Positions 34,701 to 42,225 of a DNA stretch of 46,873 nucleotides are shown piece by piece (positions within the stretch are counted from its first letter, which is position 1; every line of letters begins with the position of its first letter). The notes under the pieces are model-generated. The model saw only the letters and a list, made by a program, of their open reading frames with translations, was not told the DNA's origin and ran no database searches. The DNA comes from Fuerstiella sp. (GTDB lineage: Bacteria; Planctomycetota; Planctomycetia; Planctomycetales; Planctomycetaceae), in NCBI GenBank assembly GCA_014238335.1, contig JABABI010000055.1:1-46873 (forward strand), written 5' to 3'. The position numbers were made by a program, and so were the translations under genes.

Positions 34701-35600
34701 GGTCCGACGGAAGGGTTCGCATTGACGCTGGCCGCCGGTAAGCCGCAGTTCCATATTCGATCCGACAGCAAACTTACGACAATCACTGCGCCCAAACGAG
34801 CGGTCGGTGGCTGGCACCACATTGCCGGCGTGCTGACAGAAGACAAGCAGATGCGTCTGTACGTCGATGGAGAAATGGTGGTGGGCGGCGAAGCTACGGG
34901 CCTGCTGGCCAATGATCCCGCTCAGGGAATGGAAGTCGGTGCCGACGACCAAAGTGCCGTGGGCGAATACCAGTCTCCCAATCCATTCGGCGGTGTCATT
35001 GACGAGGTGAGGCTCTACTTCACAGCAGCAACAGATGAACAGATCGCGGCCCGTTTCAAAAACGGCGATGAAGTTGCGCCCGAGCCAGTTCTCGTCGTTG
35101 GTTTTGACGACGGAACCGCGCGCGACGTTTCCACACACCGCAACAATGGCACGGTGAGCGGTGGCAAACCTGCGGAAGGCAAGGTGGGTCAGGGAATTCA
35201 GTTTACTGTTGCACGTAATCAGAAGAAGCCGGGAGCCAACAAATCCGGTGGCAGCCTGGTTCAGCCAAAGTGGACGGCGGACGTACCGATCTACGTTCGA
35301 GCCATGGTGCTGGCGGGACAGAGTCTATTCATCGTGGGCCCACCGGATATTATCGACGAAGAGTCGACATTCCAAAAACTGACGGAAAAGGATCCCGAAG
35401 TCCAAACGCTTCTGGCGCAGCAGGATGATGCTCTGGATGGGAAAGACGGAGGATTGTTGCTGGCCGTCAACGCAGATACTGGTGAAGTGGAACACAAGTT
35501 GGAACTGGGAACGCTTCCCGCCTGGGACGGACTTGCCGGCGCTAACGGGCAGTTGTTCCTGTCAACGCTGGATGGCCAGGTGATGTGCTTTGGCATGTAG
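31710..35600 (+). CDS. Exported fusion: methyltransferase-like domain, PQQ-type propeller and LamG-like domain
   Basis: A 1296-residue protein with a signal peptide (LSLCLVATLFPASQLLAD). Residues about 30-140 look like a class I methyltransferase fold: VVHLGAGDGSLTAAL (motif I), GLEADPAKVAIARNQI (acidic end of strand 2) and IVRVLVPNGVAMV. Then a segment with DEWSHYLHDASGNSVAHDD, typical of planctomycete propeller proteins, and two blocks of PQQ-type repeats: about 170-600 (FNGSMLWKRD, DARTGETLRTY, NQQTGDVAWNTE, DSASGKELWKAN) and about 610-920 (DWPTFRGDAQRSGM, LNEKSGDKQWTYTAG, RASDGELAWRYRAAP). Residues about 950-1130 are a LamG/concanavalin-like domain (LTVEAWMTSTRPRGTI, WHHIAGVLTEDKQMRLYVDG, GGVIDEVRLYF). 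The last 100 residues return to propeller-like sequence. The function is unknown. Confidence 0.88.
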   Translation: MHRDLQRLSLCLVATLFPASQLLADATSDANEILSESGVSAGFVVHLGAGDGSLTAALRQNNLIQVHGLEADPAKVAIARNQIRAAGDYGEVSVVKFSGRQLPYVDNLVNLFVTANSGDVPMTEIVRVLVPNGVAMVKGADGKWTKTVKPRPEDIDEWSHYLHDASGNSVAHDDVVGPPRHLQWVGSPRWARHHDRMASMSALVSTNGRMFYIMDEGSRISIQLPPRWKLIARDAFNGSMLWKRDIENWQSHLWPLKSGPTQLSRRLVSSGDTVFATLGINAPLTAIDARTGETLRTYAGSDATEEIIHTNGLLFLVVRKGKAELADYVPLNATVGDQAKVRELFWDEEPRVVMAFEADTGNQLWATKTKVSPLTLSAHGDHVYFHDGEKLVALNQQTGDVAWNTEPVTRRKSFTFNFGPRMVAYEDVVLYAGGDGNMISVDSASGKELWKANHPNSGYQSPQDLMVLNGLVWCAPTTAGKDTGVFTGRDPRTGEVKKEFAPDVDTYWFHHRCYIAKATDNFLMPSRTGIEFVDPEKEHWDIHHWVRGGCLYGVMPCNGLTYAPPHNCACYPEAKLFGFNALAPFAPTRPVPGEVSEEGRLEQGTAFGSDLAAADSGGADDWPTFRGDAQRSGMATMPIEAKVDTKWSANIGGRLTSPVIAAGTVYVAQIDTHTLYALNEKSGDKQWTYTAGARIDSPPTVHRGRVVFGGADGWVYCLRASDGELAWRYRAAPLDRRTMAYEQLESLWPVHGSVLIRDETIYTVAGRSNFLDGGLRLLRLDLQTGRKISETIMDHTNPATGNNLQEVLQVLQMPVGLPDILSSDDKYVYMKSQKFDLEGKRLEIGPNSGDFAGQASKQRGDGAHLFAPMGYLDDTWFHRSYWVMGQSFAGGHAGYYQAGKFAPSGRILVNGDGYVYGYGRKPEYLRWTTTLEHQLFAASPEPPEIPEGFLKKGGGGNAKSNAVSFSKSPSLNPTGKPLTVEAWMTSTRPRGTIIARGGPTEGFALTLAAGKPQFHIRSDSKLTTITAPKRAVGGWHHIAGVLTEDKQMRLYVDGEMVVGGEATGLLANDPAQGMEVGADDQSAVGEYQSPNPFGGVIDEVRLYFTAATDEQIAARFKNGDEVAPEPVLVVGFDDGTARDVSTHRNNGTVSGGKPAEGKVGQGIQFTVARNQKKPGANKSGGSLVQPKWTADVPIYVRAMVLAGQSLFIVGPPDIIDEESTFQKLTEKDPEVQTLLAQQDDALDGKDGGLLLAVNADTGEVEHKLELGTLPAWDGLAGANGQLFLSTLDGQVMCFGM

Positions 35601-35828
35601 CATCTGAGCACCGGACGAATGGTGTGCGAATCGTGCTGGTTCTGGTGTGCGACTAACCGCGAATCGCAGTGAGCGACAAAGAGCATTGCGGGCAATTGTT
35701 TCTGATGACGCCGTAGCGACGCGTCTGTCATGTGTTTTTTGTGGCAATCCAGTACCGGCATTTTTAGTTTTGAACACTGAACAGGCAATTCGTAAAGACC
35801 GTTAAGCTGACGAGAGTTCGTTCCCACT

Positions 35829-36944
35829 ATGAAGCAGATTATTTTTGCTCTTGTTCTCTTGACCGTCACGGCCGCTGCAAACGCATGCAACGTGCCCGTG
35901 TTTCGCTACGCGCTGGAACGCTGGCGGTCGGATGCCTGTAAAGTCACTGTCTTTCACGACGGGCACTTGAGCCAGGCTCAGCAGGCGTTTATCCAGCGAC
36001 TGCAGACCGCTTCTGCTGGAAACAACGGCGCGACCAACATCGAAGTCCTGCGGCAGAACACCGCAGAGGACATGGACGACGACGTTAGCTCCCTGTGGGA
36101 AGAACTGAGTGGGAGGCCGGACGTGCCGCTGCCGTACGTCGCGGTGCGTTCCAGTGTCGCCGGCCGAACGATTAACAGCTGGCGTGGTTCCATGGACGAC
36201 GCGATGCAGGCGAGGTTGTTGTCATCTCCCGTTCGACACGAACTCAGTCGACGTTTGTTGACAGGGCATTCGGCCATTTGGTTGGTACTGAAATCGGATG
36301 ATGAAGACCGAAACCAGGCTGCTGTGCGATTATTGAATGAGCAACTGAATCGGCTCAGTCGGGAAATTCCCATGCCCGAAGGCATCGGGTTGCCGGGATC
36401 GGAACTGTTTTCGGACATTCCCCTGCTGATGAAGTTCTCTGTCCTGGAAATCGACCCCGCTGATAACAGGGAACAGTTTCTGGTCGAATTGCTGACGGGT
36501 TTCGAACCAGATGCCATCCAGAGCGGAGAACCGCTGGTCATTCCGGTCTTTGGTCGTGGCCGGGCACTGGAAGTGATTCCGGCGGATCAACTGGATGCGG
36601 GACTGATTGAAGATCTGACGTTGTTCCTGTGCGGACCCTGTTCGTGTCAGGTGAAAGAACGAAACCCTGGTTTCGATTTGCTGATGACGGAAAACTGGGA
36701 GCGGGAACTGTTCGGTGAAGACGCAGAAGAACTTGCTTCTCAGATGGTCGCCGCCACCACGACTTCTCCGGATCCTGTTCTGATTCAAATCCCGCCCGGA
36801 AGTTCGAAGGACCGGATACCGGTGGAACTCGACGACCGGTCTGCAGCTTCACTCAAGCTTCCAGGGTCATGGCTTGCAGGGGGAATCATTTGCATGGTGG
36901 CCATCGTGATCGCGATTGTGTTTGGCCATTCGACGAAGATGTGA
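35829..36944 (+). CDS. Exported, membrane-anchored protein of unknown function at head of a mod-like gene set
   Basis: A 371-residue protein with a signal peptide (IIFALVLLTVTAAANA; the residue after the cleavage region is Cys in ACNVPVFRYALERW, so a lipoprotein is possible) and a C-terminal membrane segment (LAGGIICMVAIVIAIVF). The part after the signal, CKVTVFHDGHLSQAQQAF, resembles the first strand and helix of a thioredoxin-like fold, but no CxxC stands in the active position. A Cys cluster CGPCSCQVKERNPGFDLLMTENW lies at about residues 262-285. No family is recognised. It begins 36 bp upstream of the double substrate-binding protein gene and is very likely co-transcribed with it, which links it to oxyanion transport or to assembly of the transporter. 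Confidence 0.7.
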   Translation: MKQIIFALVLLTVTAAANACNVPVFRYALERWRSDACKVTVFHDGHLSQAQQAFIQRLQTASAGNNGATNIEVLRQNTAEDMDDDVSSLWEELSGRPDVPLPYVAVRSSVAGRTINSWRGSMDDAMQARLLSSPVRHELSRRLLTGHSAIWLVLKSDDEDRNQAAVRLLNEQLNRLSREIPMPEGIGLPGSELFSDIPLLMKFSVLEIDPADNREQFLVELLTGFEPDAIQSGEPLVIPVFGRGRALEVIPADQLDAGLIEDLTLFLCGPCSCQVKERNPGFDLLMTENWERELFGEDAEELASQMVAATTTSPDPVLIQIPPGSSKDRIPVELDDRSAASLKLPGSWLAGGIICMVAIVIAIVFGHSTKM

Positions 36945-36980
36945 TGGACCGACCTGCGGCAATTTTCCGAACGACACTCC

Positions 36981-38513
36981 ATGAATCGCCCTTTGATTGC
37001 AATGATCGCTTCGCTCGCCGTACTTGTCGGTCTGCTGAGTGTGATGATGACATCGGACCGTCGGACACGGCTGGGTGGAGACCCCGAGTCGACCGGCGCC
37101 GTGCCAATCATGTTGTACTGTGCCGCCAGCAATCGGGCGGTCATGGAGGCGATCAGGACGGACTATGAAAAGGAAACAGGGCTGAGGCTGGAAATTCAGT
37201 ACGGACCGTCGCAGACGCTGCTGTCATCGATTGACGTCAGTCATACCGGGGACTTGTATCTTCCGGCAGATGACAGTTACCTGACGATGGCACGTACAAA
37301 AGGGCTCATTGATGAGACAATTTCACTGGCCCGACAGCAGGGTGTTGTTGCCGTCAGGAAAGGCAATCCGAAGTCCATCACGTCCTTTGATGGTCTGCTG
37401 CGTGATGGCGTGCGGGTTGTTCAGGCCAATCCGGATGCGACAGCCATCGGAAACATTTCGCGGCAGGTGTTGCAGGACCAGCAACTATGGGCAACACTTG
37501 ATCAGGCGACCACAGCCTATCGCACAACGGTCACCGAAGTTGCGAACGATGTGCTGATCGGAGCCGCAGATGCGGGCATTGTCTATGATGCTGTGCTGCA
37601 CACGTATCCGGATCTGGAATATGTGGAATTACGTGAACTGCAGGAAGCTGCGTCAGACATTGCTATCGGTGTCGTCTCCAGCACCAGACAACCTCAGCGA
37701 GCTCTGCATTGTGCCAGGTACATATCCGCAAAGGACCGCGGCCTGAAGCGATATGCGGAATTCAGCTTTCGAGTCAAAGAGGGTGATGAATGGACGGACG
37801 TCCCTGAGCTGGCATTCTTTGCAGGATCGATGCTCCGTCCGGCGATTGACAGTACGATTGATGAGTTCGAGGAACGCGAAGGCGTGCTGGTCACTCGAGT
37901 CTATAACGGCTGCGGGATTCTGGTCGCTCAGATGAAAGCCGGTCAGCATCCGGACGCCTACTTTGCCTGCGACACCGAATTCATGCAGCAGGTGCCGGAT
38001 CTGTTTCCCGAACCGGTGGACGTGTCGCAGAATGAGCTGGTGATACTGGTACAAAAAGGGAATCCTCACGACATCAACGCGCTGCAGGATTTGACCAGGT
38101 CCGGGCTGCGAGTTGGGGTGGGTCACGAAAAACAGTGTGCGATGGGCTGGCTGACTCAGAACACGCTGAAGGAAGGCGGTGTTCAGGAGGAAGTTATGGC
38201 TAATGTTACTGTGCAGACACCGACCGGCGACATGCTGGTCAACCAGTTGAGAACCGGCTCTCTGGATGCCGCGGTTGCCTACCTGAGCAATGCGGCTGGT
38301 GCTGCTGAGTACCTCGACGCAATCCGAATTCGGGGTATTGAATGCAGTGTGGCAACACAGCCGTTTGCGGTCGCTCAGCGGTCGCGATACCGTCAACTGT
38401 CGATCCGGTTATTCGAACGGATATGTTCTACAGAGTCTCAGCAGCACTTTCAGGCAGAGGGATTTCGCTGGCAGGTCGGACGGAAAGTCCCTGCTGTCGC
38501 AAGTCCGGAGTAA
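36981..38513 (+). CDS. Tandem double substrate-binding protein (ModA-type), membrane-anchored
   Basis: A 510-residue protein with an N-terminal hydrophobic anchor (LIAMIASLAVLVGLLSVMM). Two type II periplasmic binding domains follow. The first (about 40-265) begins PIMLYCAASNRAVMEAI with DYEKETGLRLEIQYG and GDLYLPADDSYL; the second (about 275-500) begins ELAFFAGSMLRPAIDSTI with EFEEREGVLVTRVYNG and PDAYFACDTEFM. Both continue with a V-V/V-I stretch before KGNPKSI or KGNPHDI, and both have the late DAG/DAA motif. The layout matches molybdate/tungstate-type binding proteins (ModA), each normally of about 230 residues. Having two in one chain is unusual. Permease and ATPase genes follow at once. 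Molybdate, tungstate or another oxyanion is the likely ligand. Confidence 0.85.
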   Translation: MNRPLIAMIASLAVLVGLLSVMMTSDRRTRLGGDPESTGAVPIMLYCAASNRAVMEAIRTDYEKETGLRLEIQYGPSQTLLSSIDVSHTGDLYLPADDSYLTMARTKGLIDETISLARQQGVVAVRKGNPKSITSFDGLLRDGVRVVQANPDATAIGNISRQVLQDQQLWATLDQATTAYRTTVTEVANDVLIGAADAGIVYDAVLHTYPDLEYVELRELQEAASDIAIGVVSSTRQPQRALHCARYISAKDRGLKRYAEFSFRVKEGDEWTDVPELAFFAGSMLRPAIDSTIDEFEEREGVLVTRVYNGCGILVAQMKAGQHPDAYFACDTEFMQQVPDLFPEPVDVSQNELVILVQKGNPHDINALQDLTRSGLRVGVGHEKQCAMGWLTQNTLKEGGVQEEVMANVTVQTPTGDMLVNQLRTGSLDAAVAYLSNAAGAAEYLDAIRIRGIECSVATQPFAVAQRSRYRQLSIRLFERICSTESQQHFQAEGFRWQVGRKVPAVASPE

Positions 38514-38539
38514 TTACGGCGACGTTGTAGAAAATCACT

Positions 38540-39412
38540 GTGTCTGACAATCAGTTATCAACCAGCAACATACCAGACGTGCCACCCGAACAAAAAACTC
38601 TGTCGCGGCGCCGTTCGGACATGCCATTTTTTTTGGTGATGGGCGGTCTCTCGTCCAGCTTCATTCTGCTGATCATCCTGTTACTGGCCGCTGATTTCGT
38701 TTTTATTTCGCCTCATGAATTTAAAGCGGCCCTGTTGAAGCCCGAAATCCAGGCGGCTTTTCGGTTGACCCTGATTTCCTGCACAGTTGCAGCCATTCTT
38801 TCGGTGTGGGTAGGCACGCCACTGGGTTATCTCCTGTCACGATACAAATTCCCGGGGCGGTGGTTGGTTGATACCCTGGTCGATATCCCCATCGTGCTGC
38901 CGCCGCTGGTGCTGGGACTCAGTCTGCTGATTTTGTTTCATCTGCCGATCGGCAACTGGGAACTGGAAGCCTGGCTGCGGGACGACGTCGGGTTTCCGGT
39001 GACCTACCGCTGGCCGGCCGTCATTCTGGCTCAGTTTTCCGTCGCCTGCGCCTTTGCCGTGCGGACCATGCGCGTGACTTTTGATCAGATCAATCCGCGC
39101 GTCGAAGACGTGGCGCGAACGCTGGGTTGCACTCGGGGCCAGGCGTTTCTGCAGATCGCATTGCCTCAGGCCTGGCGCGGTATCATCGCCGCCGCAACGA
39201 TTTCCTGGGCGCGGGCGCTTGGCGAATTCGGTCCGATACTGGTATTCGCCGGAGCCACCCGCATGCGCACGGAAGTGCTTTCGACGTCCGTCTTTCTGGA
39301 ACTCAGCATCGGTAACCTTGATGCTGCCGTGGCTGTATCGCTGCTGATGGTAGCGATGGCCGTGGTCGTGCTGCTGTTATTGCGAGTCCTTGGTACAGGA
39401 CTGACGGCATGA
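38540..39412 (+). CDS. modB: ModB-like ABC transporter permease
   Basis: A 290-residue protein starting at a GTG 26 bp after the binding-protein stop. Six membrane segments are visible, preceded by a hydrophilic N-terminus of about 30 residues (with KTLSRRRSD). The permease signature EAA-x-x-x-G is present as EDVARTLGCTRGQAFLQIALP. TPLGYLLSRYKFPG, DIPIVLPPLVLGLSLLILF and ARALGEFGPILVFAGAT are characteristic of ModB and related oxyanion permeases, the last being the conserved GEFG region. It forms the membrane channel for the ATPase encoded next; the stop overlaps that start (ATGA). Molybdate versus tungstate cannot be separated by eye. Confidence 0.88.
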   Translation: MSDNQLSTSNIPDVPPEQKTLSRRRSDMPFFLVMGGLSSSFILLIILLLAADFVFISPHEFKAALLKPEIQAAFRLTLISCTVAAILSVWVGTPLGYLLSRYKFPGRWLVDTLVDIPIVLPPLVLGLSLLILFHLPIGNWELEAWLRDDVGFPVTYRWPAVILAQFSVACAFAVRTMRVTFDQINPRVEDVARTLGCTRGQAFLQIALPQAWRGIIAAATISWARALGEFGPILVFAGATRMRTEVLSTSVFLELSIGNLDAAVAVSLLMVAMAVVVLLLLRVLGTGLTA

Positions 39413-40059
39413 TTGAACTTCGGAACGTATCGATAACTGCAGGCCAATTTTCACTGCAGCAGATTTCATTCAAGGTAAATCAAGGCGATTACGGCGTGCT
39501 GATGGGGCAGACGGGGCGAGGAAAGACCACGATTTTGGAATCCATCTGTGGCCTGCGGAACGTCGAGTCGGGAGAGATTTTAATTCGCGATCAGAACGTT
39601 ACGGATTGGTCGCCCGGCGATCGCGAAATTGGCTACGTTCCGCAGGATCTGGCCTTGTTTCCCACGTTCTCCGTGCGGGCACATCTTGAATTGGCTCTGA
39701 AAATTCGCAGATATTCTTCGAAAGCTATTGCGCTGCGTGTATCGGAATTGTCGAAAACGCTTGGGATTGGCCATTTGATGAAGCGGTCAATCAGCGGCCT
39801 GAGCGGTGGGGAACGCCAGCGTGTCGCTTTGGGACGAGCTCTCTCTTTTCGACCATCCGTCCTGTTGCTGGACGAACCGTTCAGTGCTCTGGACGAATCA
39901 ACTCGATCTGAGATGCATGTGCTGCTGCGAGCCGTGACAGAATCCACAGGCGTTACTACTCTTCACGTCACTCACAGTAATGAAGAGGCTGAAACGCTCG
40001 CCAACCACAGATTCGTTCTGCAGGATGGCGGTGTTTCTGAAGCTGCCGGAGTGGCTTGA
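39409..40059 (+). CDS. modC: ModC-like ABC transporter ATP-binding protein
   Basis: A 216-residue ATPase with Walker A GQTGRGKTT, Q-loop YVPQDLALFP, signature LSGGERQRVALGRAL, Walker B VLLLDEPFSALDE and H-loop LHVTHSNEEA. The start overlaps the permease stop by four bases, so the pair is translationally coupled. It ends directly after the ABC domain; the C-terminal molybdate-sensing MOP/TOBE domain of E. coli ModC (about 130 residues) is missing, so regulation by bound oxyanion of that kind is not expected. A 40-codon frame in another phase begins inside its 3' end. It energises uptake of the ligand held by the double binding protein. Confidence 0.9.
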   Translation: MIELRNVSITAGQFSLQQISFKVNQGDYGVLMGQTGRGKTTILESICGLRNVESGEILIRDQNVTDWSPGDREIGYVPQDLALFPTFSVRAHLELALKIRRYSSKAIALRVSELSKTLGIGHLMKRSISGLSGGERQRVALGRALSFRPSVLLLDEPFSALDESTRSEMHVLLRAVTESTGVTTLHVTHSNEEAETLANHRFVLQDGGVSEAAGVA

Positions 40060-40147
40060 AGGAAGCGATGACTTCCTGACGGAAGGGCAGTTCGCGGCCT
40101 GTTTCACGCGTCTGATTGGTTGGCAGTACAGCCCGGGGGCAACCTGA
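40025..40147 (+). CDS. Candidate small protein, 40 residues
   Basis: An ATG at 40025, inside the end of the ATPase gene in a different frame, opens 40 codons ending at a TGA at 40145-40147, which fills nearly all of the 97 bp gap before the MoaD-like gene. The peptide (MAVFLKLPEWLEGSDDF, then ending RLIGWQYSPGAT) has codon choice like its neighbours and balanced residue content. CAGG stands just before the ATG, too close for a normal ribosome binding site. It could instead be chance, or the sign of an alternative longer end of the ATPase. No similarity is recognised. Confidence 0.3.
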   Translation: MAVFLKLPEWLEGSDDFLTEGQFAACFTRLIGWQYSPGAT

Positions 40148-40151
40148 AGGA
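40147..40151 (+). promoter_or_regulatory. Ribosome binding site for the MoaD-like gene
   Basis: AAGGA lies five bases before the GTG at 40157 and eleven before the ATG at 40163, favouring the GTG as start. Confidence 0.6.
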
Positions 40152-40156
40152 AAGAA

Positions 40157-40447
40157 GTGTCGATGAAGGTGGCGATTCAGTTTGAAGCTCAATTGCGTCA
40201 GGTGGCTGGAACCGGAAAAGTTGACATCGACGTGCCTGAGGGCAGCAATCTAATGGCGGCGCTGCAGCAGTTTACGTCTTCAGCAAACAACGGGCTGCAT
40301 GGCCGTCTGTTTACACAACAGGGAATGCTGCAGGCCAGCGTGCTTGTTTTTGTGAACGACCAGCCGGTGCCGTCGCAGTCAGCCAATGGTCACTTACTGA
40401 ACGCTGACGATGAAATTTTGCTGCTGCCGCCAATATCAGGCGGATGA
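40157..40447 (+). CDS. moaD: MoaD/ThiS-family sulfur carrier protein
   Basis: A 96-residue ubiquitin-like protein ending in Gly-Gly (LLLPPISGG), the residue pair that is adenylated and turned into a thiocarboxylate. KVAIQFEAQLRQVAGTGKVDIDVPEGSNLMAAL gives the first beta strands and helix (positions 3-36), and ADDEILLLPPISGG the conserved tail. MoaD donates sulfur in molybdopterin synthesis; ThiS does so in thiamine synthesis. The transporter genes upstream favour MoaD. The GTG at 40157 gives MSMKVAI; the ATG two codons later is possible. The activating enzyme is encoded 60 bp downstream. The partner MoaE is not in the window. Confidence 0.88.
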   Translation: MSMKVAIQFEAQLRQVAGTGKVDIDVPEGSNLMAALQQFTSSANNGLHGRLFTQQGMLQASVLVFVNDQPVPSQSANGHLLNADDEILLLPPISGG

Positions 40448-40507
40448 GCCACACGCACAGACGTCACGTTCATCAGGTACAACGATTTTGATAAGTAAAC
40501 TGCTGTT

Positions 40508-41275
40508 ATGACCAAGCCGCTTCCAGATCTTTCTGACGCCGAACGCGCTCGTTACGAATGGCAAATGTGGACGCCGGATGTTGGCGAACAGGGCCAGCAG
40601 AAGCTCAAAGCAGCCAGCGTGCTTGTATCACGACTTGGCGGTGTCGGCGGCACAGTTGCCTACTATCTTGCTGCGGCGGGAATCGGGAAACTGGTCCTGG
40701 CTCATGCTGGCAACGTTAAGCCCGGTGACCTGAATCGTCAGTTACTGATGACGACCGACTGGCTGGGAAAACCCCGCATAGAATCCGCTGCTCGGCGTCT
40801 GCAGGAACTCAATCCTAATGTGGAAATTCATACGACACCTGAGAACCTTTCAGAAAGGAATGCTGCGGCACTGGTTGGCGAAGTCGATATTGTCGTCGAC
40901 GCAGCGCCTCTGTTTGACGAACGATTTGCCATGAATCGTGCCGCCGTCGAACAGAAAAAACCGCTGGTCGAATGTGCGATGTATGACCTCGACGCACAGT
41001 TAACGACAATCATCCCCGGCAGGACCGCGTGTCTAGGCTGCATTTATCCGGACGACCCACCAACCTGGAAGCGTGAGTTTCCCGTGTTTGGTGCCGTGTC
41101 CGGTATGGTCGCCGCAATGGCAGCCGTGGAGGTCATTAAGCTGATCACTGGTGTCGGCGAACCCATGGCCGGAAGAATGTTGTGGGCCAATCTGCGAACA
41201 ATGAACTTTCGCACGCTTCCCATCGTACGACGCAGTGACTGCCAGACTTGTGCGGGCGTGGATGACAGCGCGTAA
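40508..41275 (+). CDS. moeB: MoeB/ThiF/HesA-family adenylyltransferase (E1-like)
   Basis: A 255-residue protein of the length of MoeB and ThiF. It activates the C-terminal Gly-Gly of a sulfur carrier protein by adenylation. Seen are the nucleotide loop RLGGVGGTVAYYLAAAG, the DLNRQLL motif with its Arg, the region VDIVVDAAPLFDERFAMN, and the zinc-binding pairs CLGC (about residues 176-179) and CQTC (about 246-249). The preceding DLSDAERARYEWQM resembles the family N-terminus. The gene follows a MoaD-like gene by 60 bp, so the two are almost certainly substrate and enzyme. Acts in the cytoplasm, in molybdopterin synthesis by the context. It converges on uppP. Confidence 0.9.
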   Translation: MTKPLPDLSDAERARYEWQMWTPDVGEQGQQKLKAASVLVSRLGGVGGTVAYYLAAAGIGKLVLAHAGNVKPGDLNRQLLMTTDWLGKPRIESAARRLQELNPNVEIHTTPENLSERNAAALVGEVDIVVDAAPLFDERFAMNRAAVEQKKPLVECAMYDLDAQLTTIIPGRTACLGCIYPDDPPTWKREFPVFGAVSGMVAAMAAVEVIKLITGVGEPMAGRMLWANLRTMNFRTLPIVRRSDCQTCAGVDDSA

Positions 41276-41355
41276 CGCTGCCACGTGGCTGCGAACCACG
41301 ATTCCGGCCTGAAGACCGGGTCTGTTAGAGAGTCAGGAAGGTTCACAAGAACCAG

Positions 41356-42225
41356 TCAATGGCTATGGTCGGGTAAAACGTCATCAAGTTCCACGACCGT
41401 TGCGGGGCCTTTTTGGTCAGACATCACCACGGGCAGTCGCCAGATAATCGTAGCAATGCCGACCACGATGCAGTATGCGGCAAAACGGTGAAGTTGACGT
41501 TGAGAAATCAGTTTCAGCAGCCAGTTCAATGCCAGGTAGCCGACAACAAATGACGTGAACGAACCGGCCAGCATTGCTCCGAACGAGATCGTCGGCTCGA
41601 CATTGTGTCTGAGTTCGATGAACTTGAGCAGTCCGGCACCGGCAATTGGTGGAATTGCCAGCAGGAATGAGAATCGAGCAGCTGCCGTGCGGTCCAGACC
41701 CAAAAGCATTCCACCCGCAATGGTGCTTCCCGATCGGGATACGCCCGGAATAATGGCGACCGCCTGAAACAGCCCAATCACGCAGGCTTTGAGCCAGGAC
41801 ATCCGTTCTACCTGTTCGCTGCCGTCTTCCAGACGCTGACCAATCAGCAACAGCGCAGCTGTGAAGAATAGGGCAAAAGCGGGTAACAGTGGTTCGGAGA
41901 ATGCGGAGGCGATTGTGTCTTCAAGGGCCAGGCCAGCGACGGCAACGGGGACAGAAGCCAGTACGATCAGGCCGCAGGTGCGGGGTTGATGTCGAAGCGC
42001 CAGAATCTCTCGCCAGAAGACCAGGAGTATTGAAAACAGTGATCCCACGTGCAGGGCGACATTCAACGCCAGACCACTAGCGCCGAACCCGTGTCCGGTC
42101 GTTTCTTCCATCAATTTGTCGACGATCACCAGATGCCCCGACGAACTGATCGGCAAAAATTCAGCGACTCCCTGCACAACGCCCAGGATGACTGCACGGA
42201 TAACTTCTGAATCAGGCGGCTGCAT
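41356..42225 (-). CDS. uppP: Undecaprenyl-diphosphatase
   Basis: A 289-residue membrane enzyme (BacA/UppP family) that removes a phosphate from undecaprenyl diphosphate, recycling the lipid carrier of cell-envelope polymers. The start at 42225 gives the typical beginning VIRAVILGVVQGVAEFLPISSSGHL, in which the Glu and the SSSGH motif belong to the active site; the second active-site motif is IPGVSRSGSTIAGG. About eight membrane segments are visible. The frame upstream to 42408 has no family similarity. The gene stands alone, convergent to moeB. Confidence 0.96.
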   Translation of the reverse strand: MQPPDSEVIRAVILGVVQGVAEFLPISSSGHLVIVDKLMEETTGHGFGASGLALNVALHVGSLFSILLVFWREILALRHQPRTCGLIVLASVPVAVAGLALEDTIASAFSEPLLPAFALFFTAALLLIGQRLEDGSEQVERMSWLKACVIGLFQAVAIIPGVSRSGSTIAGGMLLGLDRTAAARFSFLLAIPPIAGAGLLKFIELRHNVEPTISFGAMLAGSFTSFVVGYLALNWLLKLISQRQLHRFAAYCIVVGIATIIWRLPVVMSDQKGPATVVELDDVLPDHSH

